The notes below the pieces were generated by a model, which saw only the letters and a program-made list of their open reading frames with translations, was not told where the DNA came from and searched no databases. From Akkermansia muciniphila (GTDB lineage: Bacteria; Verrucomicrobiota; Verrucomicrobiia; Limisphaerales; SXQI01): a DNA stretch of 41,030 nt. Location: assembly GCA_945867235.1 (NCBI GenBank), contig CAMBHS010000008.1, positions 1-41,030 of the forward strand, read 5' to 3'. Position 1 is the first letter of the stretch; every line of letters begins with the position of its first letter. This document shows positions 9,506 to 19,202 of this stretch, piece after piece. The translations under genes and the position numbers were made by a program.

Positions 9506-10387
9506 ATGAAGTCAATGACGGGTTATGGTCGAGGTCAGACCACGCTGGGTCACTTTAAAGCCTCCTGTGAAATAAGTTCTGTAAACCGCAAACAAAGTGA
9601 AATAGCGGTTCATTTACCACGCGAACTTGAGTCGCTCGAAACACAAACGCGCGCTGAAATCGCCGGACGTATTTCTCGTGGTCGTGTTACGGTGAAAATC
9701 TTGGTGCACGAGGATAACGAAGCGGGATCGGCACAGTCCTATATCAACTTCCAGTTAGCTAAGTCCTATGCGAAAGAACTGAAGGAATTAGCACATACTC
9801 TAAAATGTTCGACGGAGCTTTCAATCGACACGCTGATTCGTATCCCTGGGGTGTTGCAGGTTCAAGACAGTTCTGAAATGGCTGAAAAAGCTTGGCCAGC
9901 GATTCATTTTTCCTTGAATCAAGCCTTGGATTCATTGATTAAAATGCGCCTCAAGGAAGGTTCGCATTTGACCAAGGATCTCAAACAACGAATCACTACC
10001 ATGCGAAAAGCAGTGCTTCGCGTTAAAAAAGCCGCACCAGAAATGCTTGTCAAATATCGAGAAGCCTTGCGCAAAAGAATTGCTGAAGCAGGTCTCAACC
10101 TTCCTACTGAGACCGATGATCGACTGCTGAAGGAGGTGGTCTACTTTGCAGACCGATCCGACATTTCAGAAGAATTGACTCGGTTAGACAGTCATTTCAA
10201 GCAGTTTGATGAAGCCGCTCGTTCCGATGAACCCGTCGGACGTACGCTTGATTTCTTAGCCCAAGAAATTAATCGAGAAATAAACACCATCAGCTCCAAA
10301 GCCGCAGACAGTAACATCTCACGCGAGGTCGTAGGGCTTAAAGCGGAATTGGAGAAATTTAGGGAACAGGTGCAAAACATTGAATAG
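9506..10387 (+). CDS. yicC: YicC family protein (endoribonuclease-like)
   Basis: MKSMTGYGRGQTTLGHFKASCEISSVNRKQSEI... and GRTLDFLAQEINREINTISSKAADSNISREVVGLKAELEKFREQVQNIE C-terminus diagnostic of YicC; next to gmk. Confidence 0.97.
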   Translation: MKSMTGYGRGQTTLGHFKASCEISSVNRKQSEIAVHLPRELESLETQTRAEIAGRISRGRVTVKILVHEDNEAGSAQSYINFQLAKSYAKELKELAHTLKCSTELSIDTLIRIPGVLQVQDSSEMAEKAWPAIHFSLNQALDSLIKMRLKEGSHLTKDLKQRITTMRKAVLRVKKAAPEMLVKYREALRKRIAEAGLNLPTETDDRLLKEVVYFADRSDISEELTRLDSHFKQFDEAARSDEPVGRTLDFLAQEINREINTISSKAADSNISREVVGLKAELEKFREQVQNIE

Positions 10388-10401
10388 CAGTAAAACCAAC
10401 C

Positions 10402-11031
10402 ATGCCTACGACCGATAATAAAGGTTTGTTAATCGTTATTTCTGCACCCTCCGGAGGAGGCAAGACAACTCTTTGCAACCAATTATTAACCACGTATCAA
10501 AATACGGTGCGAGCCATCACTTGCACAACGCGGAAACCACGAGATGGGGAACAAGACCGGGTGGATTATTTTTTTCTTAGTCCCGCTACTTTCCTCGAAA
10601 ATGTGCAAGCAGGCAATTTTATCGAGCATGCAACGGTTTACGGCAATAGCTACGGCACATTGAAGTCCGAAGTTCTAAGCAAGCTCCGACGTGGCAACGA
10701 TGTGTTGCTCAGTGTGGACGTTCAAGGAGCAGCCACAATAAAACAAAAAGTCGTTGAGGATGTGGAATTGAATTCAGCACTTTTGTCCATATTTTTAGCC
10801 CCTCAATCCATTTCCATTCTGGAACAACGGTTGCAAAAACGCAATCAAGATTCATCGACTACTATCCGTGAACGCTTGGCCGTGGCACGTCAAGAAATTA
10901 GCCAGTCCGTCAATTTTGATTATATCATCGTCAGCGGCTCGATCGGAGAGGATCTCTCGAGCATGCGTTCGATTATCGTCGCAGAGAAAATGCGTCAATG
11001 CAGAACCTTACTTCCGAGTTATGATGAGTAA
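10402..11031 (+). CDS. gmk: Guanylate kinase
   Basis: LLIVISAPSGGGKTTLCNQLL, TTRKPRDGEQDRVDYFFLS, EHATVYGNSYGTLKSEV, LSVDVQGA. Confidence 0.97.
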   Translation: MPTTDNKGLLIVISAPSGGGKTTLCNQLLTTYQNTVRAITCTTRKPRDGEQDRVDYFFLSPATFLENVQAGNFIEHATVYGNSYGTLKSEVLSKLRRGNDVLLSVDVQGAATIKQKVVEDVELNSALLSIFLAPQSISILEQRLQKRNQDSSTTIRERLAVARQEISQSVNFDYIIVSGSIGEDLSSMRSIIVAEKMRQCRTLLPSYDE

Positions 11032-11062
11032 GACTTAACGGTCGAATTTCGCACATACAACC

Positions 11063-11611
11063 ATGAATATGCCACCACTGATTGTATTAGGAGTTACTGG
11101 ATCGATAGCTGCCTACAAAGCGGTGGATCTAGCCAGTCAACTCTCCAAGGCGGGCTATCGTGTCCAAGCGGTAATGACCTCGGATGCGCAAAAATTTATC
11201 ACCCCGTTAACATTCAAAACGGTGACAAGGCAACCTGTCGTGACGGATCTTTACACCGAGGAGGATGGGTGGATGCCCACTCATATCCGTCTGGCGGATG
11301 AGGCCGCACTCCTTGTAGTGGCTCCTTGCACAGCCAATTACATTGCCAAAATGTCATTGGGACTAGCCGACGATGCTCTTTCCTGTATCGCTCTCGCGAT
11401 GAACCCGAATGCTAAAGTTTTGTTAGCACCGGCGATGAACGGAAAAATGTGGCTCCATCCGGCAACTCAAGAACATGTTCTCAATCTACAAAAACGAGGG
11501 GTGGAGTTTATCGGCCCCGAGGAGGGTATCCTTTCATGCGGATATGAAGGCTTAGGACGATTGATGCCAGCGGAACAAATCATTCAGCGATGTATCACGC
11601 TGTTGTCATAG
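11063..11611 (+). CDS. Phosphopantothenoylcysteine decarboxylase domain flavoprotein (CoaC-only; no fused CoaB)
   Basis: VLGVTGSIAAYKAVDLASQLSKAGYRVQAVMTSDAQKFI, LLAPAMNGKMWLHPATQEHV, IGPEEGILSCGYEGLGRL; ends at 182 aa without a CoaB domain. Confidence 0.93.
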   Translation: MNMPPLIVLGVTGSIAAYKAVDLASQLSKAGYRVQAVMTSDAQKFITPLTFKTVTRQPVVTDLYTEEDGWMPTHIRLADEAALLVVAPCTANYIAKMSLGLADDALSCIALAMNPNAKVLLAPAMNGKMWLHPATQEHVLNLQKRGVEFIGPEEGILSCGYEGLGRLMPAEQIIQRCITLLS

Positions 11612-11640
11612 TCGGTTAATCTTTAAAACCCAAGGTATCA

Positions 11641-13053
11641 ATGAATATTTCCTCTTGGGTGAAATTACGGGCACTCACCCTACCCCGCCCCGACCCGAGG
11701 CGGTTGGAAGCCGTTCTTCGTTACGTGGAGCGCAATGTGGCTTTACCGGTCAAATGCGTGGTGATTCAGGTTCTATTCTACTACTTTTATTTTTCTAATT
11801 GGTTCGACAATGTTACTCGCTTTAAGCCCTCCTTGAATCAAATTCTTCCTCAGGATTTTGTTTTTTCTACGGTTCGATCGTTGTTCCTAGTTTACGTAAT
11901 CTTAAACATCGGGGTCGCTGTCCTCATGATCAGGATGAAGCACCTTCCTCTGCGCTGGGTGCAAACCACCGCGTATTCAAGCAGTTTATTGGACGCTCTT
12001 TTTCTCGCGGCCTTAACTGTCGTGACAGGAGGATCCGGCAGTATTCTTTTTTGGGTTTTTGTCGGCTTGATTCTTCGCAATTCCATCAGTCACCCAGAAA
12101 CTTTTTCGCAAATTTCTCTCAACATTCTTACCAGTGCCTGCTTTGTATTGGGAGGGACATTGGAAATCGTGATGCGCCGTGCTGAAATTGGTTTATTAGA
12201 TAAAACAGTTCGAACAGCACTGGAACAAGGTCCTCAGGAAATAAATGCCGAACCCTTTTTGCTCCGCACATTCCTTTTACTCCTCGTTGCGGCTTGCTGT
12301 TATGGTTTGCAATTGCTGACGGAACGTCAACGGCGCATTGAGGAGGAATCCCGAGAGTCCGCGTTAAGGCAAGAACAACTCCACGCCACAGGCAGATTGG
12401 CGGCCGAGATTGCACACCAATTGAAAAACCCACTGGGTATCATCAACAATGCTGCCTTTACGTTGCAACGAACTGTAAAAGAAGGAAAAACAATCACCCA
12501 ACAAATTCAGATTATTCGAGAGGAAGTCGATCGTTCCGACCGCATTCTGACGGAATTAATGGGATACGCGCGACTCAATGAAGGTCGAGTTGAGAAACTA
12601 GATGTGATCCAAGAGATCGAGAGTGCGATAACCCTAGTTTTCCCGCCAGGAGCCCGATACGAAACGGAACTGATTCGAGATTTTTCAACAGACCTACCCG
12701 CTTTGCTGGCACAACGGGCTCATTTTTCTGAAATTTTGGTGAACCTGCTGCAAAACGCCCGTGAGGCGTTGGATGGAAAGGGCAAAATCTGGATTTCTAT
12801 TAAAGTGGACGAATTCTATTCTCTCCGACTCGATATCAGGGATAATGGTTGCGGCATCCCTCCGGACAAAGTCACACGTATTTTCGAAGCCTATTTCACA
12901 ACGAAAGCAAAAGGTTCCGGCCTTGGTCTTTCCATCGTTAAACACAATACCGAAATGTACAATGGCACGGTTGCGGTGAGCTCGATAGAAGGAAAAGGAA
13001 CACTTTTCACTGTAAAGTTGCCCGCAAAAACTGTAATTAGATTCAGGAAATGA
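11641..13053 (+). CDS. Membrane-bound sensor histidine kinase (PilS/NtrB-like)
   Basis: Several N-terminal TM segments, H-box AAEIAHQLKNPLGIINNAA, N-box LLQNAREALDG, G-boxes DNGCGIPPDKVTRIFEAYFTTKAKGSGLGLSIVKH; ATGA overlap with the downstream regulator. Confidence 0.95.
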   Translation: MNISSWVKLRALTLPRPDPRRLEAVLRYVERNVALPVKCVVIQVLFYYFYFSNWFDNVTRFKPSLNQILPQDFVFSTVRSLFLVYVILNIGVAVLMIRMKHLPLRWVQTTAYSSSLLDALFLAALTVVTGGSGSILFWVFVGLILRNSISHPETFSQISLNILTSACFVLGGTLEIVMRRAEIGLLDKTVRTALEQGPQEINAEPFLLRTFLLLLVAACCYGLQLLTERQRRIEEESRESALRQEQLHATGRLAAEIAHQLKNPLGIINNAAFTLQRTVKEGKTITQQIQIIREEVDRSDRILTELMGYARLNEGRVEKLDVIQEIESAITLVFPPGARYETELIRDFSTDLPALLAQRAHFSEILVNLLQNAREALDGKGKIWISIKVDEFYSLRLDIRDNGCGIPPDKVTRIFEAYFTTKAKGSGLGLSIVKHNTEMYNGTVAVSSIEGKGTLFTVKLPAKTVIRFRK

Positions 13054-14474
13054 GTCCTACCCTACCACCACTTCTGGTCGTTGATGACGAAAAGAACATG
13101 CGACTTTCGTTAGAGGCGATCATGAATGGGGAGGGATATCAATATCGTGCAGCGGATTCTGCCGAACAGGCCTTGAAGATGATGACGGAACAGGAATTCT
13201 TCATGGTGATCACTGATGCACGGCTTGGAGGGATGAGTGGATACGAGTTTCTGGAGATTGCCCGCCAAAAATTCCCGCGACTTCCGATCTTGATGATCAC
13301 GGCCTATGCAACGCCAAAACTGGCGGTGGAGGCGATTAAATCCGGGGCTATAGATTATCTGGCCAAACCATTCGCTCCCGAGGAATTGCTTCACGCCGTC
13401 TCTCGTTGCGCCGAACGTCATCAATTAATTCAAGAAAATGCCTCCCTCAAAGCTCGTGCAGGTGAAGCCTACCGATTGGAGCAACTGATCGGACAGTCGC
13501 CAAAAATACTTGAATTGAGGCAATTGATTCAAACCGTCGCGCCAACGAATGCAACGGTGCTCATCTTAGGCGAAAGTGGCACCGGGAAGGAACTGATTGC
13601 TGGAGCCTTGCATACTCTCAGTAAACGCGCTTCCGCGAACTACGTGCGCATCAACTGTGCCGCCATTCCTGAACTCTTGTTGGAGAGTGAACTTTTCGGA
13701 CACGAGAAAGGGGCATTCACCGGAGCGTTGCGTCAAAAGCATGGTCGAGTTGAAGAAGCAGATGGAGGCACCATTTTTCTTGATGAAATTGGGGATATGA
13801 GCCGCCCCCTACAGGCTAAGTTGCTGAGGTTTTTGGAGGACGGAACGTTTACGCGTGTGGGTGGGAACCAAGAATTACATGTAAACGTTCGGCTCATTGC
13901 AGCAACCAATCGAGATATCGTGGCGGCTATCCAAATGAATCAGTTTCGAGAAGACCTGTTTCATCGTTTGAACGTTGTCCAATTTCGCCCCCCCACTTTA
14001 CGAGAACGCGGTTCGGATATCCTATTGTTGGCCGACCACTTTTTGAAATATTTCCGTGCCTCGATGAACAGGAATATCAAGGGCATCTCCAAGGGGGCCC
14101 AGCAGGAATTACTCGCTCATTGCTGGCCGGGTAATGTTCGTGAACTGAGAAATGTTATTGAGCGAGCCGTGATCTTGGAAACGACGGAAGAAATCCAATG
14201 TGCCAATTTGCCAGATTTTCATTTGGAAACCAGACTCAGAAAAAATGAACCGGGTGAAGTCCTTCCAGTCAGCGGTTCGCTCAACGAAATTATTTCCAAT
14301 TACGAACACGATCTTATCACCAACATCCTAGAAAAAAACCACTTCAGTCTCAATCGTACTGCGGAACAATTACAAATAAGCCGTCACGCATTACGCTATC
14401 GAATGCAGCGTCTCAATATCAGCAGTGGGTTGGAAGAGGACGCCAATTTTTCAACCAAGGAATCGAATCAATGA
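13050..14474 (+). CDS. Sigma-54-dependent response regulator, NtrC/PilR family
   Basis: Receiver VVDDEKNMR / MVITDARLGGMSG / AKPF; AAA+ ILGESGTGKELIA, GHEKGAFTGAL (GAFTGA sigma-54 loop), GGTIFLDEIGDMS; Fis-type HTH NRTAEQLQISRHALRYRMQRLNI. Confidence 0.97.
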   Translation: MSPTLPPLLVVDDEKNMRLSLEAIMNGEGYQYRAADSAEQALKMMTEQEFFMVITDARLGGMSGYEFLEIARQKFPRLPILMITAYATPKLAVEAIKSGAIDYLAKPFAPEELLHAVSRCAERHQLIQENASLKARAGEAYRLEQLIGQSPKILELRQLIQTVAPTNATVLILGESGTGKELIAGALHTLSKRASANYVRINCAAIPELLLESELFGHEKGAFTGALRQKHGRVEEADGGTIFLDEIGDMSRPLQAKLLRFLEDGTFTRVGGNQELHVNVRLIAATNRDIVAAIQMNQFREDLFHRLNVVQFRPPTLRERGSDILLLADHFLKYFRASMNRNIKGISKGAQQELLAHCWPGNVRELRNVIERAVILETTEEIQCANLPDFHLETRLRKNEPGEVLPVSGSLNEIISNYEHDLITNILEKNHFSLNRTAEQLQISRHALRYRMQRLNISSGLEEDANFSTKESNQ

Positions 14475-14833
14475 TCGAAACGATATTATCACTTCCATTA
14501 TTTGCAGTTTTAGAACTTCCCGGAGCCGCCAGCAAAGGAACGAACCAATTACCTGTCCTGCTTTTTAAAGACACACTCCTGATAGGCGGGGGCGTTTTAT
14601 TTATCATTATCATCCTTGTCAGTTGGGCTGTGTTCATTCGGAAGCCAAGGAGAGAACCGGACCGCGTTTACCCTTCGTCCAAAAAGACGTCTCCGGAGGA
14701 GGAAGGCAACACAAAGAGGCAGCGCAAAAAAAGAAGAGAACCTCGTCGTTCACACAGAAATCGTAATGCTACCCTGGCCGACACAGGCGGATTACCTCCT
14801 ATTCGGTCGGAAGGGGCTCAAGATCCGCATTGA
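14471..14833 (+). CDS. Small single-TM protein with basic cytoplasmic tail ending NATLADTGGLPPIR; unknown function
   Basis: ATGA overlap with upstream regulator; one TM (TLLIGGGVLFIIIILVSWAVFI), Lys/Arg-rich tail, no good competing ORF. Confidence 0.7.
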   Translation: MIETILSLPLFAVLELPGAASKGTNQLPVLLFKDTLLIGGGVLFIIIILVSWAVFIRKPRREPDRVYPSSKKTSPEEEGNTKRQRKKRREPRRSHRNRNATLADTGGLPPIRSEGAQDPH

Positions 14834-14852
14834 AATTCCTTCTCGTGTCCCA

Positions 14853-15722
14853 ATGCAAGTCTGCGAGAAAATCACACGCAAAAGTGCTTCCAATCTGGCA
14901 CTCGCATTCATCCTTCTTCCAAAACACAAACGGAGGGCGATGTCTGCCCTTTACGCATTTTGTCGTGAGGTTGACGATGTTGCCGATGACGAATCCATAG
15001 AAACCGAACAGCGGCGTCTGCAATTAACTGCTTGGAGAAAGGACGTTGAATCTGCGTGTCTCGGCATTGAACCTCAGTTTGAGGTCACAAAAGAACTTTC
15101 GACGATTATCCATTCTTACCACCTTCCATTCTCCTTGTTTGACGAATTAATTCGTGGTGTTGAAATGGATTTGGATGTGAACCGTTATGAAACGATTCAG
15201 GATCTTGAAGCCTATTGCTATCGAGTAGCCTCTGTCGTTGGGTTATTGAGCGTAGAAATTTTTGGATACCAAAACAAAGACACGAGGAATTACGCGATTT
15301 ATTTGGGTAAGGCATTACAATTAACCAATATTCTCCGAGATGTGCATAACGATGCTCTACGTGGGCGAATTTATATTCCCATGGAGCAATTGCGGGCATT
15401 CGGGGTCAGACCGGAAGATATTTTACAGGGAAAATATACTCCCCAATATTATTCTTGCGCGAGATGGATGGCGGAACGAGCAAAGGAATTTTATTCCAAA
15501 GCCAGATTATCTTTGCCAGAAATCGATCGAAATTCCATGAACACTTCGGAACTGATGGGATCCGTTTATTGGAATGTTCTAGAAAAAATCACGAAGCAAC
15601 AATTCAACGTTTTCGATCATCCCGAAGCAAAGCTCAGCAAGTTACAGAAACTACGGTTAATCGGCCGAATCTGGATGCGTCAACTTCTACGGGTGTCCAC
15701 GCCAAACTATGGCACGACCTAG
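14853..15722 (+). CDS. Squalene/phytoene synthase family protein (HpnC/HpnD type)
   Basis: Track ORF begins at 14616, but ATG 14853 (MQVCEKITRKSASNLALAFILLPKHKRRAMSALYAFCREVDDVADDES) fits family N-termini and avoids overlap. Contains TNILRDVHNDALRGRIYIP and DDVADDE motifs. Confidence 0.92.
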   Translation: MQVCEKITRKSASNLALAFILLPKHKRRAMSALYAFCREVDDVADDESIETEQRRLQLTAWRKDVESACLGIEPQFEVTKELSTIIHSYHLPFSLFDELIRGVEMDLDVNRYETIQDLEAYCYRVASVVGLLSVEIFGYQNKDTRNYAIYLGKALQLTNILRDVHNDALRGRIYIPMEQLRAFGVRPEDILQGKYTPQYYSCARWMAERAKEFYSKARLSLPEIDRNSMNTSELMGSVYWNVLEKITKQQFNVFDHPEAKLSKLQKLRLIGRIWMRQLLRVSTPNYGTT

Positions 15723-15737
15723 GGTGTAGTATCGCAT

Positions 15738-16262
15738 TTATAAAGATTCAGGAGGAGATGGACTGTTTTCTTGAAGCAGGAGTTGGAGATAAACTAAATC
15801 CAACCATCGTCCGAATTTAAATCCCACTTGTGGAAAATAAGCGACCTTTTTAAAATCTAATCGTTCGTGCAATTGGATACTGACATTATTTGTCGCATCG
15901 ATCGCCGCAATGATCGCGTGTAATTGGAGGCTTTTTGCGGCCTCGATCAAGGGAAGAACTAAACGAGACCCAATCCCCTGCCCCCTGTAATTGGCTTCAA
16001 CATAAACGGAGCTTTCTACAGTGTAGCAAAAACCGGGACGATCATGATACCGACTCAATGAACTCCAACCTGTAATCTGGCCTGTCAACTCCTCAGCGAC
16101 AAAAATTGGCAATTTTAATCGCAGGTGTTCTTGATACCAATTAAGTCGATGATCCAACGTGTTGGGCTCATAATCATAAGTCGCCGTTGTATTCGCTACG
16201 GCTTCATTATAAATGGCGAGAATACTGGTTAAATCCCGTTCTTGGGCAGCGCGAATAATCAT
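15738..16262 (-). CDS. GNAT family N-acetyltransferase (phosphinothricin-acetyltransferase-like)
   Basis: MIIRAAQERDLTSILAIYNEAVANTTATYDYEP; acetyl-CoA motif VEANYRGQGIGSRLVLPLIEAA; FPQVGFKFGRWLDLVYLQ. Confidence 0.93.
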   Translation of the reverse strand: MIIRAAQERDLTSILAIYNEAVANTTATYDYEPNTLDHRLNWYQEHLRLKLPIFVAEELTGQITGWSSLSRYHDRPGFCYTVESSVYVEANYRGQGIGSRLVLPLIEAAKSLQLHAIIAAIDATNNVSIQLHERLDFKKVAYFPQVGFKFGRWLDLVYLQLLLQENSPSPPESL

Positions 16263-17968
16263 TGATTAGAACTCAAAGAGGCTCGTTGCAGGTTCCTCAA
16301 TCGTTTCATGGGTGATGCTGCGGAGGCTCCAAAATAATCATGAAGACGAGTGTATTCTTTGTATAGTAAATCGTACTTCCGATGGTTTTCCTTGTTTGGA
16401 ATGAATGTTTTTATCGGAGGCTTTGTCATGCTTCGAATCGCTGACGAGGTCGTTGGATACACCCCCGCAGCAACGGCTCCAAATATCGCAGACCCTAATG
16501 CACTGGCTTCCGGTGCAGCCGCCAACTGGATGGGGTGCCCGATTACATCGGCATAAATCTGCAAAATCAGGTTGTTCTTCGTGGCGAGACCTCCACAGGC
16601 CACAACCTCGCGAACAGTTATTTTATTAGAAGTAAACGCATCGATGATTTTCCGTGTGCCAAAGGCAATCCCTTCGATCAACGCTCGATAAATCTCGTGC
16701 GGCTTCGTTTGGATTGTCAACCCTACCAACAACCCGCTCAGATCCGCGTCCATCAAGACGGATCGATTTCCATTCCACCAATCCAACGCGAGCAAACCGG
16801 ATTGCCCCACCTTGAGTTGAGCCGCGCGGTCACTCAAAAGTCCATGGATGCCGCCTTGGAATCCTCTTGCTTCTCGAGTCAATGACGCAGGCAGATTGTT
16901 TTCCACAAACCAAGCGAGCATATCTCCGACACCGGCTTGCCCAGCCTCGTAGGCCCAAAGCCCATCCATCACCCCGTCTTGCACGACCCCACAGATGCCC
17001 GGAATCCGACGCCCATTTTTTGCAAGCAAAAGATGACAACTTGAAGTGCCCATAATCATCACCAACCGACCGGGTTCCCCTACACCGCATCCTAGAACAG
17101 CAGCGTGGGCGTCAATATTGCCTACGGCAATGGGAATCCCCACGGGCAATCCCAAGTGTTTTGCGGCTGTCGCAGTCAGGTGACCCGCACAAGCTCCGGG
17201 TTTGAGATGAGGTGCCGCAAGGTGTTTTTCAACGAGTGTTGATAAATCTGGATGTAGTTTAGCAAAAAATATTGAATCAGGATATTCGGCATCTGTCGCG
17301 TTGGCACCTTGTACGACCCTCATCGCTTTAAAACCCGAAGCTGATACCCCTCGACACTCAACTCCAGTCAGCTTCCAAATAATCCAATCTCCAGCCTCAA
17401 TCCAACGATCGGCAGCACGATGAACCTCTGGAGCTTTGCGAACGGTTTCCAGAACTTTAGAAACCAGCCACTCACTTGAATAACGTCCACCATAGGCCGT
17501 AATAAAATCCTCGTTTCGCTTTGCTGCCATTGCGTTAATCAAATCCGCTTCGGGTTGTGATGCATGGTGTTTCCACAGTTTTACATAGGCATGGGGTTCT
17601 TGACGAAATTGAGGTTTCAAGCAAAGGGGAACCCCTTCCTTATCCGTCGGAAGAACCGTGCTGCACGTGAAATCAGTTCCCAACCCGACGATCGAGTTTG
17701 GGGACACCTTCGACTTTTTTAGGACCGCCTGGATTGTTCTTCGCAGAGCACGCCAATAGTCTGAGGGATCTTGCAATGCGGTTTGGGGTGGAAGAGGAAC
17801 TTTTCCTTCGTCAAGGATTTCCTCCATGACTCCGTGCGGATAGGACTCAACCGCAGATGCGCAAACTTCGCCATTGGCGACGTCCACCAAAACCGCTCGC
17901 GCTGATAGCGTGCCAAAATCAATACCAAGAACATACCTAGGAGTTGATAATTTGTGCGGTGAATTCAT
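16259..17968 (-). CDS. araB: Ribulokinase (FGGY carbohydrate kinase)
   Basis: YVLGIDFGTLSARAVLVDVANGEV, GLGTDFTCSTVLPTDKEGVPL, GNIDAHAAVLGCGVGEPGRLVMIMGTSSCHL, ALIEGIAFGTRKIID, VACGGLATKN. Confidence 0.95.
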   Translation of the reverse strand: MNSPHKLSTPRYVLGIDFGTLSARAVLVDVANGEVCASAVESYPHGVMEEILDEGKVPLPPQTALQDPSDYWRALRRTIQAVLKKSKVSPNSIVGLGTDFTCSTVLPTDKEGVPLCLKPQFRQEPHAYVKLWKHHASQPEADLINAMAAKRNEDFITAYGGRYSSEWLVSKVLETVRKAPEVHRAADRWIEAGDWIIWKLTGVECRGVSASGFKAMRVVQGANATDAEYPDSIFFAKLHPDLSTLVEKHLAAPHLKPGACAGHLTATAAKHLGLPVGIPIAVGNIDAHAAVLGCGVGEPGRLVMIMGTSSCHLLLAKNGRRIPGICGVVQDGVMDGLWAYEAGQAGVGDMLAWFVENNLPASLTREARGFQGGIHGLLSDRAAQLKVGQSGLLALDWWNGNRSVLMDADLSGLLVGLTIQTKPHEIYRALIEGIAFGTRKIIDAFTSNKITVREVVACGGLATKNNLILQIYADVIGHPIQLAAAPEASALGSAIFGAVAAGVYPTTSSAIRSMTKPPIKTFIPNKENHRKYDLLYKEYTRLHDYFGASAASPMKRLRNLQRASLSSNQ

Positions 17969-18132
17969 GGTTCAAATTCTTGCTAGGGATATAACTCATG
18001 CAAGCTTAAAGCAGCCGAGGCATTCGGTTTCATGCTCCAGAACTGAAAATCAATCACTTTTGACTTGCCCAATCCTGACTGTTGCAAACACTTCAGGAAG
18101 TTAGCACCATGATCACCAACGCTAAATAACTT

Positions 18133-19116
18133 ATGGGACGCATCTACAACAACATCGTTGAAACAGTCGGACGCACTCCGCTCGTGAGACTGAATAAGGT
18201 TTGTGCAGGAATTGACGCTACGATTCTACTTAAGTGTGAATTTTTTAATCCGCTGGGGAGTGTTAAGGATCGCATTGGAATGGCGATGATTGATGACGCT
18301 GAAAAGCGAGGTTTGATTAATAAGGAAACGGTGATCGTGGAGCCTACCAGCGGCAATACAGGAATTGCACTCGCCTTCGTGGCGGCTGCACGAGGATACA
18401 AACTTATCCTGACCATGCCGGAAACCATGTCGCTTGAAAGACGAACTTTGCTCGCGATGCTCGGAGCCAAATTAATCCTAACTCCCGGTAGCGAAGGGAT
18501 GAGAGGAGCTATCTCCCGTGCTTTGCAAATTCACCAGGAAACCCCTAATTCCTGGGTTCCTCAACAATTCGAAAACGATGCGAATCCAGAAATCCATCGC
18601 AGAACGACGGCTCTTGAAATTTGGGAGGACACCGAAGGTAAAGTGGATATTTTTATCTCCGCAGTGGGGACAGGTGGAACCATCAGCGGCGTTACTGAAG
18701 TGATTAAGCCCATGCGTCCCACCTTTCAGTCGATCGCCGTAGAGCCGAAAGATTCTCCCGTAATCACACAGACGTTGACCGGTCAACCAATCAAACCAGG
18801 GCAACACAAAATACAAGGTACGGGTGCAGGATTCGTCCCGAAGAATTTACATCTCACCAACAGTAAAGGTGAAAGCCAGATCACCGAGTGCGTGCAAGTC
18901 ACCAACGATGATGCCTTTGCCATGGCTCGCCGATTAGCCAAGGAGGAAGGGATTCTCGTCGGCATTTCAACGGGTGCTAACGTGTGGGCGGCGATCGAGG
19001 TTGCCAAACGCAGTGAGAATAAAGGTAAAATGATTGTTACTGTGGCCTGCTCGACCGGAGAACGGTATCTGAGCACGGCTCTCGCGGCGGAAGCAAAAGC
19101 GGAGGTCGGGGGTTAA
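18133..19116 (+). CDS. cysK: Cysteine synthase (O-acetylserine sulfhydrylase, PLP-dependent)
   Basis: [77 protein letters not shown]. Confidence 0.97.
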   Translation: MGRIYNNIVETVGRTPLVRLNKVCAGIDATILLKCEFFNPLGSVKDRIGMAMIDDAEKRGLINKETVIVEPTSGNTGIALAFVAAARGYKLILTMPETMSLERRTLLAMLGAKLILTPGSEGMRGAISRALQIHQETPNSWVPQQFENDANPEIHRRTTALEIWEDTEGKVDIFISAVGTGGTISGVTEVIKPMRPTFQSIAVEPKDSPVITQTLTGQPIKPGQHKIQGTGAGFVPKNLHLTNSKGESQITECVQVTNDDAFAMARRLAKEEGILVGISTGANVWAAIEVAKRSENKGKMIVTVACSTGERYLSTALAAEAKAEVGG

Positions 19117-19202
19117 TCGGCAGTGAGTTCTCATGGGAAAACTCATCGACATTCCACTTCCCGCCTGTTGACGTTGACACGCATCACGGACTATTAATCT
19201 CC

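Noticed and set aside
15455-15820. 121-aa plus-strand ORF overlapping the squalene/phytoene synthase 3' end
   Set aside because: Overlaps two well-supported genes in another frame; no domain evidence.
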